Below, piece after piece: positions 33,590 to 41,096 of a DNA stretch of 64,000 nucleotides. The DNA is from CAYPNF01 sp964411985. GTDB lineage: Bacteria; Verrucomicrobiota; Verrucomicrobiia; Limisphaerales; J093. The DNA lies in the NCBI GenBank assembly GCA_964411985.1, contig CAYPNF010000004.1, forward strand, positions 62,001 to 126,000. Direction: 5' to 3'. Below the pieces are notes generated by a model. The model saw only the letters and a list, made by a program, of their open reading frames with translations, did not search any database and was not told where the DNA came from. Both the position numbers and the translations under genes were made by a program. Positions within the stretch are counted from its first letter, which is position 1. Every line of letters begins with the position of its first letter.

Positions 33590-35559
33590 GCACAGGCCGC
33601 CGCAACATCATGCTGGGGACAGCGGGGCATGTCGACCACGGGAAGACCGCCCTGGTGAAGATGCTGACTGGCTGTGACACCGACACCCTGGCGGAGGAGA
33701 AGCAGAGGGGACTCACCATCGATCTCGGATTCGCCCGTTGCCAGATGTCGGACAAGAGGGTGGTAGGGGTGGTGGACGTGCCAGGCCACGTTGACTTCAT
33801 CCGGAACATGGCCGCCGGTGCTCAGGGCATCGACGTGGTGATTTTTGTGGTGGCGGCCGACGATGGCATCATGCCCCAGACCCATGAGCACCTGCACATC
33901 CTCACCTTGATGGGATTGCGGCACGGTCTGGTGGCTTTGACCAAGACCGATCTGGTGGATGAGGCAAGGAAGGCTTACGTGATCCAGGACTTGCGGCGGC
34001 TCCTGGCGGGAACGTTTCTCGCGGACGCGCCGATCTGTCCGCTTTCCAACATCACCGGTGAGGGCTACGGCGATTTCTTCGATACCCTCAATCAAGTGCT
34101 GGCCCAATGTGGAGACCGCCCCTGCGCGGGCCTTTTCCGGCTTTGGGTGGAAGATGTCTTCACCATTCGCGGATCGGGCACGGTGATTACCGGGATTCCG
34201 GCGCACGGCAAGGCCGGCATTGGAGACGAGGTTCAACGGTTGCCGACCGCTCAGCTGGGGCAGTTTCGCCGGATGCAGGTGTAGGGGGAGGATGCAACCG
34301 AAGGCCGGGCAGGGGAGTGTGTGGCGTTGAACGTGCCGGAGTTGGATCATCGTTCTGTGAGCCGGGGAATGGTCCTCTGCTCTCGAGGGGTTCCCCAGCC
34401 GGTGACGATGGCGGAAGCCGAATTGCGCATCCTCAAGTCGGTGGAGGGCACGATCGACGACTACCTGGAAGTGCAGCTTCACCTGGGCACAGCTGCGGTC
34501 TCTGCGCACATCGCGATGCTGGAGCAGACGGAGATGGTGGCGGGGCAGAGTCAGATGGTGCAACTTCGGCTAAAAGAACCTCTGCCGGTTGTGCCCGGGG
34601 AGCGGTTCATCGTACGGGCGAACAGCGTGGTGGCAGGCCAGACTCGGCTCACGACCCTCGGGGGAGGCGTGGTCCTGGGGGTGAGCGATACGCGGTTGCG
34701 ACGGAAACGCCCGTGGACCTTGGAGGTTCTGGCACGCCGCCGCGCCGCCTTGGGAAGGACAGCCGAGTGGTGCGAGGCTATGCTGTTGGAAAGCACTGAG
34801 GCGATGGATGGAAAAGGGCTGGCGGCGAAATGCCTGCTCCAGGTGGAAGAGATGAACCAAGTCCTCACCAACCTGCTCAACGAAGGGCGAGTGGTTCGTA
34901 CCCGGAGTGGGGGCTGGGCCCATTCAAACGCCGTTCAAAAGATCGCGGTGCAAGCTCAGGAGACGATTCGCGGCTTCCACCAAACCCACAGCAGTAGTGT
35001 GGGAATCAGCCGAGACGATTTGGCAAAGGCTTTGGAGGTGAGCCGCGAGTTGGCGGATCTCGCGATCGACCGACTCCTGGCTCAAAAGAGTGTGCAGGAG
35101 CGGGAGGGTTTGGTGGCGCTGCAGGGCTGGACGGTGCGGGTACCTGATCGCGACCAGGCCAGGCTCGACGCGTTGGCTGAGCAATTGCGGAAGGCTCACT
35201 GGACGCCTCCCTCCCGGGACGAGTTGCCTGGCTTATTGGGTATTCCTGCGCCACAAATCCCCCCCCTATGCAAGCTGCTGGTGGAGCGGGGTGTGCTGGT
35301 CGTCCTGGACGATCGTACTTGGATGCACCGTGACGCGGTGGAGGCGGGCAAGCAGATTGCTCTGAAGCTGTTCCTGCGGTCGTCGTCTTTTTCTACCATG
35401 GACTTTCGTGACGCCTTGGCGGTCAGCCGCAAGTATGCCGTGCCCCTTCTGGATTATCTCGACCGGGTACGCTTCACGGTGCGCAACGGTAACCTCCGGA
35501 CACCAGGAGTGGAGGCCAGAAAGCTCTTTCCGCCAACGGCAGCTTCTCCAACTACTTGA
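33586..35559 (+). pseudogene. selB: Selenocysteine-specific elongation factor SelB, interrupted by in-frame TAG
   Basis: SelB brings Sec-tRNA to recoded UGA codons. The frame is open for 232 codons, hits TAG at 34282-34284, and continues open in the same frame to TGA at 35557-35559, 657 codons in total. The first part is the EF-Tu-like G domain (GTAGHVDHGKTALVKML, TIDLGFA, DVPGHVDFIRNM, LTKTD). The stop falls inside domain II: FRRMQV-stop-GEDATEGRAGECVALNV, where other SelBs continue unbroken. The second part has the rest of domains II and III and the C-terminal winged-helix domains that bind the SECIS RNA. No frameshift is involved. Sequencing error, recent inactivation or readthrough could each explain it. 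ATG overlaps the selA stop. Confidence 0.9.
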
Positions 35560-37175
35560 TGAATATCGATCTCGAAAAACGACGCCTGGTCATGCAGCGG
35601 TCCCAGCTGTTGGGACACTGCATCTGCGACGTCCGCCGCCCTTGCCCCTGCGACCTCCTTCGCGAGCAGGATCTATGTCCCTGCGCAGGCGAACGTCCTC
35701 CCCTGGCCGATGCCGCGGCGGTGCGCTTGATGGATCTCAGCCACAGCGCGGGTTGTGCTTCCAAGATTGCCCCCGCCGATCTGGACGCAGTGCTGAGCCG
35801 ATTACCTGAAGTGCGCGATCCTGCCGTGATTTCCGGCTTGGCGGCAGCCGATGATGCCGCGATCTACCGGATTTCTGATGGGTTGGCCTTGGTGCAGACC
35901 GTCGATGTTTTCACCCCCTGCGTCAACGACCCTTTCCTTTTCGGCAAGATCTGTGCGGCGAATTGTCTGTCCGACATCTATGCCATGGGAGGCGTGCCGC
36001 GCACCGCGCTGAGCATTTTGGCGTTTCCCTCGGAGACACTCCCGGGGGAGATCATGTTCCAGATGCTCGCTGGTGCCATGGAAGTCCTCGGCAATGCGGG
36101 TGTGGCGCTGGTCGGCGGCCACAGCATCAAAGACGCCGAGGTCAAGCTGGGTTTCGCCATTACGGGCACGATCGATCCCACCGTGGCGGCCGCGTTGGAG
36201 AAGCCTGCGGCGGACGATATTTTGGTTCTGACCAAGCCGCTGGGAACGGGGGTTCTCTCCTTTGCCCAGCAAGTGGGTCGCAGCTGCCCGGAAGGAGTCG
36301 CTCAAGCGCAGGCTTCGATGGCCACCCTGAATAAGCCGGCTGCCGACGCCATGATTGAGGCTGGAGCTACAGCCTGCACGGATGTGACGGGGTTCGGTCT
36401 GTTTGGCCATCTCGCGAGAATGATGAAGCAGGGCGGAGTCACCGCCCAACTGTTTGCTGACCGGCTTCCGTCTTTTGTTGGCGTGGTTGAGGCCTTGCGG
36501 GAGGGAGTGATTCCGGGAGCCATCGAAAGAAACCGTGAGTATGTTTCGGGACTGTTGTCCGTGGCCCAAGGGGTAGACCCCGCTCTCGTGCATCTGGGGT
36601 TGGATCCCCAGACGTCTGGCGGGTTGCTGATCACCGTGGCTCCTGACCGCTTGGGCGGTTTATCGCAAGCGCTGCATCGCCGCGGGGTTCCTTGCCACGT
36701 CATCGGACGTATCGTTGCCCGCGGGACCTCCTCCATTCAGTTGGTCCCCAGTGCGCCTGCGACGCCTCAGGGGATGTCCTCCGCTCCGGATCCAGTCCAG
36801 ATCGAACCAGTTCAAACCGTTCCGAGCGCGGGTTCGGGCCATGAAGGTTGCTGCTCGGACGTGTTCGCAAGCCCGGGTCGGTCCGGTACGGCCGCGGAAA
36901 CGCAGCGGGCGTTTGGGGCCTTTCTGCGTTCAGTGCAGGAGGCTGGCGTACTGACGGCGAAGACCAAGGAGTTGATCACCTTGGCCTTGGTGATTCAGAG
37001 CCGATGTACCCCTTGCTTTGACACGCACTGGAAAAAGGCACTTGGAATGGGTCTGACGGAAGCGGAGATCGAAGAAGCCGCCTGGTGCGCTGTGGCGATG
37101 GGAGGTGCACCCGTGCGCCAGTTCTTCAACGAATCCTTGGAAAGACTCAGGTCGACTTCTCCAGCCAAGAGCTGA
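35559..37175 (+). CDS. selD: Selenide, water dikinase (SelD) with Cys-rich N-terminus and C-terminal AhpD/CMD-like domain
   Basis: SelD makes selenophosphate from selenide and ATP. The 538-residue protein starts at the ATG at 35559, overlapping the selB stop (TGATG). Residues about 55-405 are SelD: SHSAGCASKIAPADLDAVL gives catalytic Cys66 and Lys69 (a cysteine, not selenocysteine, form), followed by DDAAIY, TVDVFTPCVNDPFLFGKICA, ANCLSDIYAMGG, LVGGHSIKDAEVKLGFAITG and DPQTSGGLL. Residues 1-45 add six cysteines as three CxC pairs (C21/C23, C29/C31, C40/C42). Residues about 440-538 are a carboxymuconolactone-decarboxylase fold with the AhpD relay E471-x11-C483-x2-C486-x3-H490. The usual SelD has about 345 residues, so both ends are additions that suggest thiol redox or selenium delivery. 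Confidence 0.93.
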   Translation: MNIDLEKRRLVMQRSQLLGHCICDVRRPCPCDLLREQDLCPCAGERPPLADAAAVRLMDLSHSAGCASKIAPADLDAVLSRLPEVRDPAVISGLAAADDAAIYRISDGLALVQTVDVFTPCVNDPFLFGKICAANCLSDIYAMGGVPRTALSILAFPSETLPGEIMFQMLAGAMEVLGNAGVALVGGHSIKDAEVKLGFAITGTIDPTVAAALEKPAADDILVLTKPLGTGVLSFAQQVGRSCPEGVAQAQASMATLNKPAADAMIEAGATACTDVTGFGLFGHLARMMKQGGVTAQLFADRLPSFVGVVEALREGVIPGAIERNREYVSGLLSVAQGVDPALVHLGLDPQTSGGLLITVAPDRLGGLSQALHRRGVPCHVIGRIVARGTSSIQLVPSAPATPQGMSSAPDPVQIEPVQTVPSAGSGHEGCCSDVFASPGRSGTAAETQRAFGAFLRSVQEAGVLTAKTKELITLALVIQSRCTPCFDTHWKKALGMGLTEAEIEEAAWCAVAMGGAPVRQFFNESLERLRSTSPAKS

Positions 37176-37192
37176 GGCGAGATCCGACAATA

Positions 37193-37888
37193 CTACGCCA
37201 AGTCGAAAAGGAGGACTTGTGACCTTTCTTGACTCACCATGCTCAAGGAAGACTCCCCGGAAATCGCTGCCCCATCCCCCTTTTCCAGTGGGAATCCGTT
37301 CACGCGGATGCTGCCTTGCGCCACTTGGATCCACGCATGCCTGGCAGGATCCAGGTCACGTCGGGAAGAGTCTCCCTCCCGGAGCTTCGCCAGGTACACA
37401 TCGGCGTCCTGGTTGATGGGAATACTCTCTTCCCGGCCGGTCTGGGAGGCGATGAGATGCAGCCTCCCCTCGGCCAGTGTGGAAAAGGACCGCTCCGCGT
37501 AGCCCGGCGCGTGCCCCGCTCGATCGGGGCGAATCCAGATTTGAAGGAAATGGACGGGCTCGATGGGGGAGTGGTTGAACTCACTGTGGAGGATTCCCGT
37601 TCCCGCGCTGATGCGCTGAACATCCCCGGCTCTCATCACGGCGGTGTGTCCCAAGCTATCTCGGTGCTCCAGCGCGCCGGATAAGACATAGCTCAGGATT
37701 TCCATGTCGCGGTGCGGATGGGTTTCGAAGCCCGCGCCGCCCTGTACGGTATCCTCATTGATGACTCGCAGGCTCCGAAAACCCATCTGGCGCGAGTCGT
37801 AATAGTCCGCAAAGGAGAACGTGTGCCAGGTATCCAACCAGCCGTGGTTGGCATGCCCGCGTTCAGCTGCTTTGCGGAGGATAATCAT
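37193..37888 (-). CDS. Pirin family protein (bicupin)
   Basis: A 231-residue pirin/YhhW-type bicupin. The N-terminal cupin has the metal-site motif FETHPHRDMEILSYVLSG (two histidines, and the glutamate) and RISAGTGILHSEFN supplies the third histidine; WHTFSFADYYD is the family opening. The C-terminal cupin (ADVYLAKLREGD; AWIQVAQGSIRVNG) is degenerate in metal ligands, as usual. YhhW has quercetin 2,3-dioxygenase activity in vitro; physiological substrate is unknown. The gene lies 13 bases downstream of the nitroreductase, in one unit read from the sigma-54 promoter at 38605-38623, and is convergent with selD. Confidence 0.92.
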   Translation of the reverse strand: MIILRKAAERGHANHGWLDTWHTFSFADYYDSRQMGFRSLRVINEDTVQGGAGFETHPHRDMEILSYVLSGALEHRDSLGHTAVMRAGDVQRISAGTGILHSEFNHSPIEPVHFLQIWIRPDRAGHAPGYAERSFSTLAEGRLHLIASQTGREESIPINQDADVYLAKLREGDSSRRDLDPARHAWIQVAQGSIRVNGFPLEKGDGAAISGESSLSMVSQERSQVLLFDLA

Positions 37889-37901
37889 GGCACCGGTGAG
37901 G

Positions 37902-38552
37902 TTAGATGGTTTTCACCAACTCGCTTGCATCGAAGCGCACCTTTTTCAGGCCGGCATACTTGTCATCTGCGGCGCGATAGCCGAGTGCGCACGCCACAAC
38001 TGCGGTGTATCCGCTGCCTGCGAGCCCGAGGATGCGGTTATACTCGGCGGGAACGAAACCTTCCATCGGACAAGCGTCCACCCCCAGCAGGGCTGCGCTC
38101 GTGAGGAGGTTCCCCAAAGCGATGTAGGCCTGGCACGTCCCCCACTGTTGAACCATCGCGCTGCGAGGCCCTTCCACGAGGTCGCCGATCATCATGTCCC
38201 GATATCCCTTCAAAGCATTCGCCGGGATGCCTCTTTGATGGGCCGTGAGCTCTATGAACTTCTCCACGTCGGCCTTGCTCAAGGTGGTTCGCGCTGCAAA
38301 GACGACAAAATGAGACGCGTCCACCACTTGTTTCTGTCCCCAGGAATGCGGGACCATCTCAGCCCGTTTGGCGGGGTCCTTCACGATCAGGAAATGGTAC
38401 GGTTGCAGACCATACGAGGAGGGGGAGAGGACGAGGGCCTTTTGCAGAGTCTCCCAGGTTTCGGCTGTGAGTTTGCGGGTGGCATCAAAGACCTTGGTTG
38501 CGTAACGCCATTCCAAAGCCTGGAGAAGATCGGGGGACGGAATCGGTTTCAT
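37902..38552 (-). CDS. NAD(P)H-dependent nitroreductase (NfsB-type flavoprotein)
   Basis: A 216-residue FMN oxidoreductase. DLLQALEWRYATKVFDATRKL is the typical N-terminus with the FMN-phosphate-binding Arg-Tyr-Ala-Thr-Lys; VLSPSSYGLQPYHFLIVKDPAKRAEM contains the SSxGLQPW-like loop, and the end has GVDACPMEGFVPAEYNRILG and VVACALGYRAADDKYAGLKKVR. These are the signatures of NfsB/DrgA nitroreductases, which reduce quinones and nitro compounds by two electrons. It is the first gene after a sigma-54 promoter and is followed 13 bases later by the pirin gene; the divergent activator probably controls both. The substrate that induces it is not deducible. Confidence 0.93.
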   Translation of the reverse strand: MKPIPSPDLLQALEWRYATKVFDATRKLTAETWETLQKALVLSPSSYGLQPYHFLIVKDPAKRAEMVPHSWGQKQVVDASHFVVFAARTTLSKADVEKFIELTAHQRGIPANALKGYRDMMIGDLVEGPRSAMVQQWGTCQAYIALGNLLTSAALLGVDACPMEGFVPAEYNRILGLAGSGYTAVVACALGYRAADDKYAGLKKVRFDASELVKTI

Positions 38553-38604
38553 AATTCAATAGCAGAGAGTGTTATGTTCACGTTGACCAACAATTATCCA
38601 CTAA

Positions 38605-38623
38605 TAGCCTGTGTCGTGCCAAG
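38605..38623 (-). promoter_or_regulatory. Sigma-54 (-24/-12) promoter for the nitroreductase-pirin operon
   Basis: On the minus strand the sequence is CTTGGCACG, four bases, AGGCTA. The TTGGCACG half is a perfect -24 element, and the invariant GG and GC dinucleotides (complement of 38619-38620 and 38607-38608) are separated by exactly 10 bases as sigma-54 requires. The -12 half is AGGC rather than TTGC. Transcription should start near 38595, leaving a 5' leader of about 43 bases before the nitroreductase ATG at 38552. Confidence 0.8.
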
Positions 38624-38712
38624 TGGTTTGTTTGCTGTGAAGACTCATGTAAGTAATTGGTATATAATTGAATAATCCAAGTTCAATAGCTCCAATTCGT
38701 AACGCTTCAGGT

Positions 38713-38788
38713 CAACGAAAATGCGTTGTTCGACGAAAAGACGTTGTTCATCATCGATTTTGCGTTGTTGATCTTTCGTGGTACGTTG
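38713..38788. promoter_or_regulatory. Array of dyad boxes, probable enhancer sites of the sigma-54 activator
   Basis: Three boxes have a 5-base arm, 6-base spacer and CGTTG arm: CAACG-AAAATG-CGTTG (38713-38728), CGACG-AAAAGA-CGTTG (38731-38746) and CATCG-ATTTTG-CGTTG (38752-38767), then a CGTTG half-site at 38784-38788. Right arms are 18, 21 and 21 bases apart, so they lie on nearly the same helix face. They end 5 bases before the activator's ATG and about 90-150 bases upstream of the sigma-54 promoter of the divergent operon, a usual enhancer distance. They would also let the activator repress itself. Confidence 0.65.
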
Positions 38789-38793
38789 CATCC

Positions 38794-40305
38794 ATGGTCG
38801 ATAAAATCGAGGATGTTGAATGGCTCAATCCACTCTCGGAGACGGCTCCGCAGAGTGAATTGGCTGTCTTACGCCAGAACCAGAAGGCGCTTTCCGGGGC
38901 CTTGAGCCAAAGGGAAGAGTTCTACCGCAATGTCCTCGACAGCCTGGCCGAAGGGGTCCTGATTACGAACGAGGAGAGCCGGATCATCTATGCGAATGAG
39001 CAAATCACTAGCATGACGGGGTACTCGCGGGAGGAATTGATCGGACGCATCAGTTATGAGCTGCTTTCGCCTCCCGAGAACTGGCCCACCATGCAGCGTC
39101 GGCTCCAGGAACGACTTTCGGGCAACACCGAGTACTACGAACATGAACTGGTCCGGAAGGATGGCTCCTCGCATCGTATCTCCGTGAAGGCTTCGCCCTA
39201 TCGCAACGCGCGGGGGGAGATCGTGGGGACGGTGGGGGCGTTGAGTTGTCTGCAGCGGCAGAGGAGTCTGGAGTTGGAGAATGCCTATCTGCTGGATGAA
39301 ATCAAGGTGGAGGGCCATTTCGGGGACATTGTCGGATCCAGTCCGGCGCTGCAGAAGGTGCTGGAGCAGATCAAGGTGGTGGCGGCGACGGAAGCGACGG
39401 TGCTGATCCAAGGCGAATCGGGGACGGGCAAGGAGTTGGTGGCACGTGCCATCCATGAGCACAGCGGCCGGCGGGGGAAGCCAATGGTGCGCGTGAATTG
39501 CGCCAGCATTCCTCGGGAACTGTTCGAGAGTGAGTTTTTCGGTCACGTGCGCGGTGCGTTTACGGGTGCGATCAAGGACCGTGTGGGTCGGTTCGAGCTG
39601 GCCGAAGGGGGCACACTCTTGTTGGACGAAGTGGGGGAGATCCCGATCGAACTGCAGAGCAAACTGCTGCGGGTGTTGCAGGAAGGGCAGTACGAAAAAG
39701 TGGGGGAAGATCGCACCCGCACCACGAGTGTGCGTATCCTCGCTGCGACCAACCGTGAATTGTTGGCGGATGTTCGGGCAGGAAGGTTCCGACAAGACTT
39801 GTACTACCGGATCAGCGTTTTTCCGGTGGATCTTCCCCCGCTTCGGGAACGGCGTGAAGATATCGCCCCGCTGGCAGAGCACTTCCTGCGACTTTCCTCC
39901 CAGCGAATGGGCATCAGTACACCGCGGCTCTTGGCGAGTGATCGGCGGCGATTGGAGGAATACGATTGGCCGGGGAATGTGCGCGAATTGCAGAACGTGA
40001 TTGAGCGCGCGGTGATCCTGGCGCAAGGCGGCGACCTTCGTTTCTATCTGGAGCCTCTGGCACCCGGCCTGCCGATCGCTAAGGGACAGGGCCCCCGACC
40101 GACGCATCCGGCTGGCAAAGGCAGTTTGAGAGATCTGAAAACTCAGGAGTCAGAGATGATCCATTCCGCGCTGGAGCAGACCCAAGGCAAAGTGTACGGC
40201 CACGGCGGCGCGGCCGAGTTGCTGGGGATCAAGCCAACCACCCTGCTCTCAAAAATGAAGCGGTTGGGGATGGCTGGCCCCCGCCAATGGCGACGCGGTG
40301 GTTAA
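38794..40305 (+). CDS. Sigma-54-dependent transcriptional activator, PAS-AAA+-Fis
   Basis: A 503-residue enhancer-binding protein starting at the ATG at 38794 (MVDKIEDVEWL); the frame extends 42 residues further, but that part is the operator array. Order: coiled N-terminus, PAS domain (REEFYRNVLDSLAEGVLITN to about residue 150), AAA+ domain with Walker A GESGTGKE near 207, the sigma-54-contacting GAFTGA loop near 254, Walker B GGTLLLDEVGEI and sensor ILAATNRELL, then a Fis-type helix-turn-helix (EMIHSALEQTQGKVYGHGGA then AELLGIKPTTLLSKMKRLG). The regulator uses a PAS sensor and no phosphoreceiver, so it probably senses a ligand or redox state directly. Divergent from the nitroreductase-pirin pair. 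Confidence 0.93.
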   Translation: MVDKIEDVEWLNPLSETAPQSELAVLRQNQKALSGALSQREEFYRNVLDSLAEGVLITNEESRIIYANEQITSMTGYSREELIGRISYELLSPPENWPTMQRRLQERLSGNTEYYEHELVRKDGSSHRISVKASPYRNARGEIVGTVGALSCLQRQRSLELENAYLLDEIKVEGHFGDIVGSSPALQKVLEQIKVVAATEATVLIQGESGTGKELVARAIHEHSGRRGKPMVRVNCASIPRELFESEFFGHVRGAFTGAIKDRVGRFELAEGGTLLLDEVGEIPIELQSKLLRVLQEGQYEKVGEDRTRTTSVRILAATNRELLADVRAGRFRQDLYYRISVFPVDLPPLRERREDIAPLAEHFLRLSSQRMGISTPRLLASDRRRLEEYDWPGNVRELQNVIERAVILAQGGDLRFYLEPLAPGLPIAKGQGPRPTHPAGKGSLRDLKTQESEMIHSALEQTQGKVYGHGGAAELLGIKPTTLLSKMKRLGMAGPRQWRRGG

Positions 40306-40386
40306 CGGGCTGCTGCGGATTTGGATGGTCGCTTACGCTCAGCCTAGAGGGGGGGGCGATGAATGGGCCAAAGAAAGCGCAAGAAA

Positions 40387-40406
40387 CTCAAGTAGAACCA
40401 CTTGAG
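40387..40406 (+). terminator. Perfect hairpin after the activator gene
   Basis: CTCAAGT-AGAACC-ACTTGAG forms a 7-bp stem with a 6-base loop 82 bases after the activator stop. A CTTC rather than a T-run follows, so it is at best a weak or factor-aided terminator. Confidence 0.3.
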
Positions 40407-40442
40407 CTTCTATCCTGCAAAATCACCACGAAATGGTGAATA

Positions 40443-40730
40443 TCTAACCATGACCCTCGGACCGATCCGCGAGTAACCATCCACCATTTCCGGACCGCCA
40501 CGGGTTCCGAGGTCGATGTCATCCTGGAAAAGCCCGATGGTTCCATCGCAGCGGTTGAGGTGAAGGCGAGCGCCAGCGTGGGGGCGTCCGACTTTAGGGC
40601 TCTCCAAGCGCTGCGGGATCAACTCGGCAACCAATTCCGCGCTGGAGTGGTGCTGTATCTGGGTGACCAACTCGTGCCCTTTGGGGACAGACTCTGGCTC
40701 GTGCCAGCACCATCGCTGTGGGCGGAATGA
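40443..40730 (+). pseudogene. C-terminal remnant of a DUF4143 AAA ATPase
   Basis: The frame, open from about 40443 with no suitable start, ends at TGA 40728-40730. It reads VTIHHFRTATGSEVDVILEK, PDGSIAAVEVKASASVGASD, FRALQALRDQLGNQFRAGVV and LYLGDQLVPFGDRLWLVP. This is the restriction-endonuclease-like C-terminal domain (GSEVDxxLE...AxEVKAS) of the large AAA_14/DUF4143 family, whose full proteins have about 380-450 residues. The ATPase part is absent. The preserved E-V-D and E-V-K residues show that loss was recent or by simple truncation. Confidence 0.8.
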
Positions 40731-41096
40731 ACGACGCAATCCAAGCGCCAAAAAACTCGGGCTGGGTGCGGAGTTTGGAGGGACTTCTGCGGACACGGAG
40801 GTGAGCCACTTCGTGAACGTCGATTCCAGGTTTGGTGCCGGTAATCATCGGTAGGGCGGGCTCTCCGCAGCCCACCGTTCCTGGATTTGTGCTCATGCGG
40901 TCGGCGTGGTGATTCTTGATCGGTTTTTCTGGACGACGGTTCCGTGACCGCGCCCGACCACTCCCTTGGTGACAGAGTCGAACTCGTCCAGTATGCTCCC
41001 CAGAAAGCTGGTCACTGGGTGGACTCCCGGGTACCTTGGGGCGCCAACAGTGAACCTTGCTGCGGCGTGCGATTCGACAACCTAACTTGAAACGGC
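40731..41096. other. Intergenic stretch with repeat-like sequence
   Basis: About 365 bases with no gene. It includes a hairpin GGGCT-CTCCGC-AGCCC near 40858-40883 within GTAGGGCGGGCTCTCCGCAG-type sequence, and GC-rich strings resembling dispersed verrucomicrobial intergenic repeats. I see no promoter strong enough to name. Confidence 0.35.

Noticed and set aside
34282..34284. Amber codon decoded as pyrrolysine
   Set aside because: No pyl genes are visible and the position in domain II is an ordinary strand residue in SelB, not a methylamine methyltransferase context.
30600..38800. tRNA-Sec gene near the sel cluster
   Set aside because: I looked for a TCA anticodon between complementary arms with a terminal CCA and found none that fold; eye inspection may still miss it.
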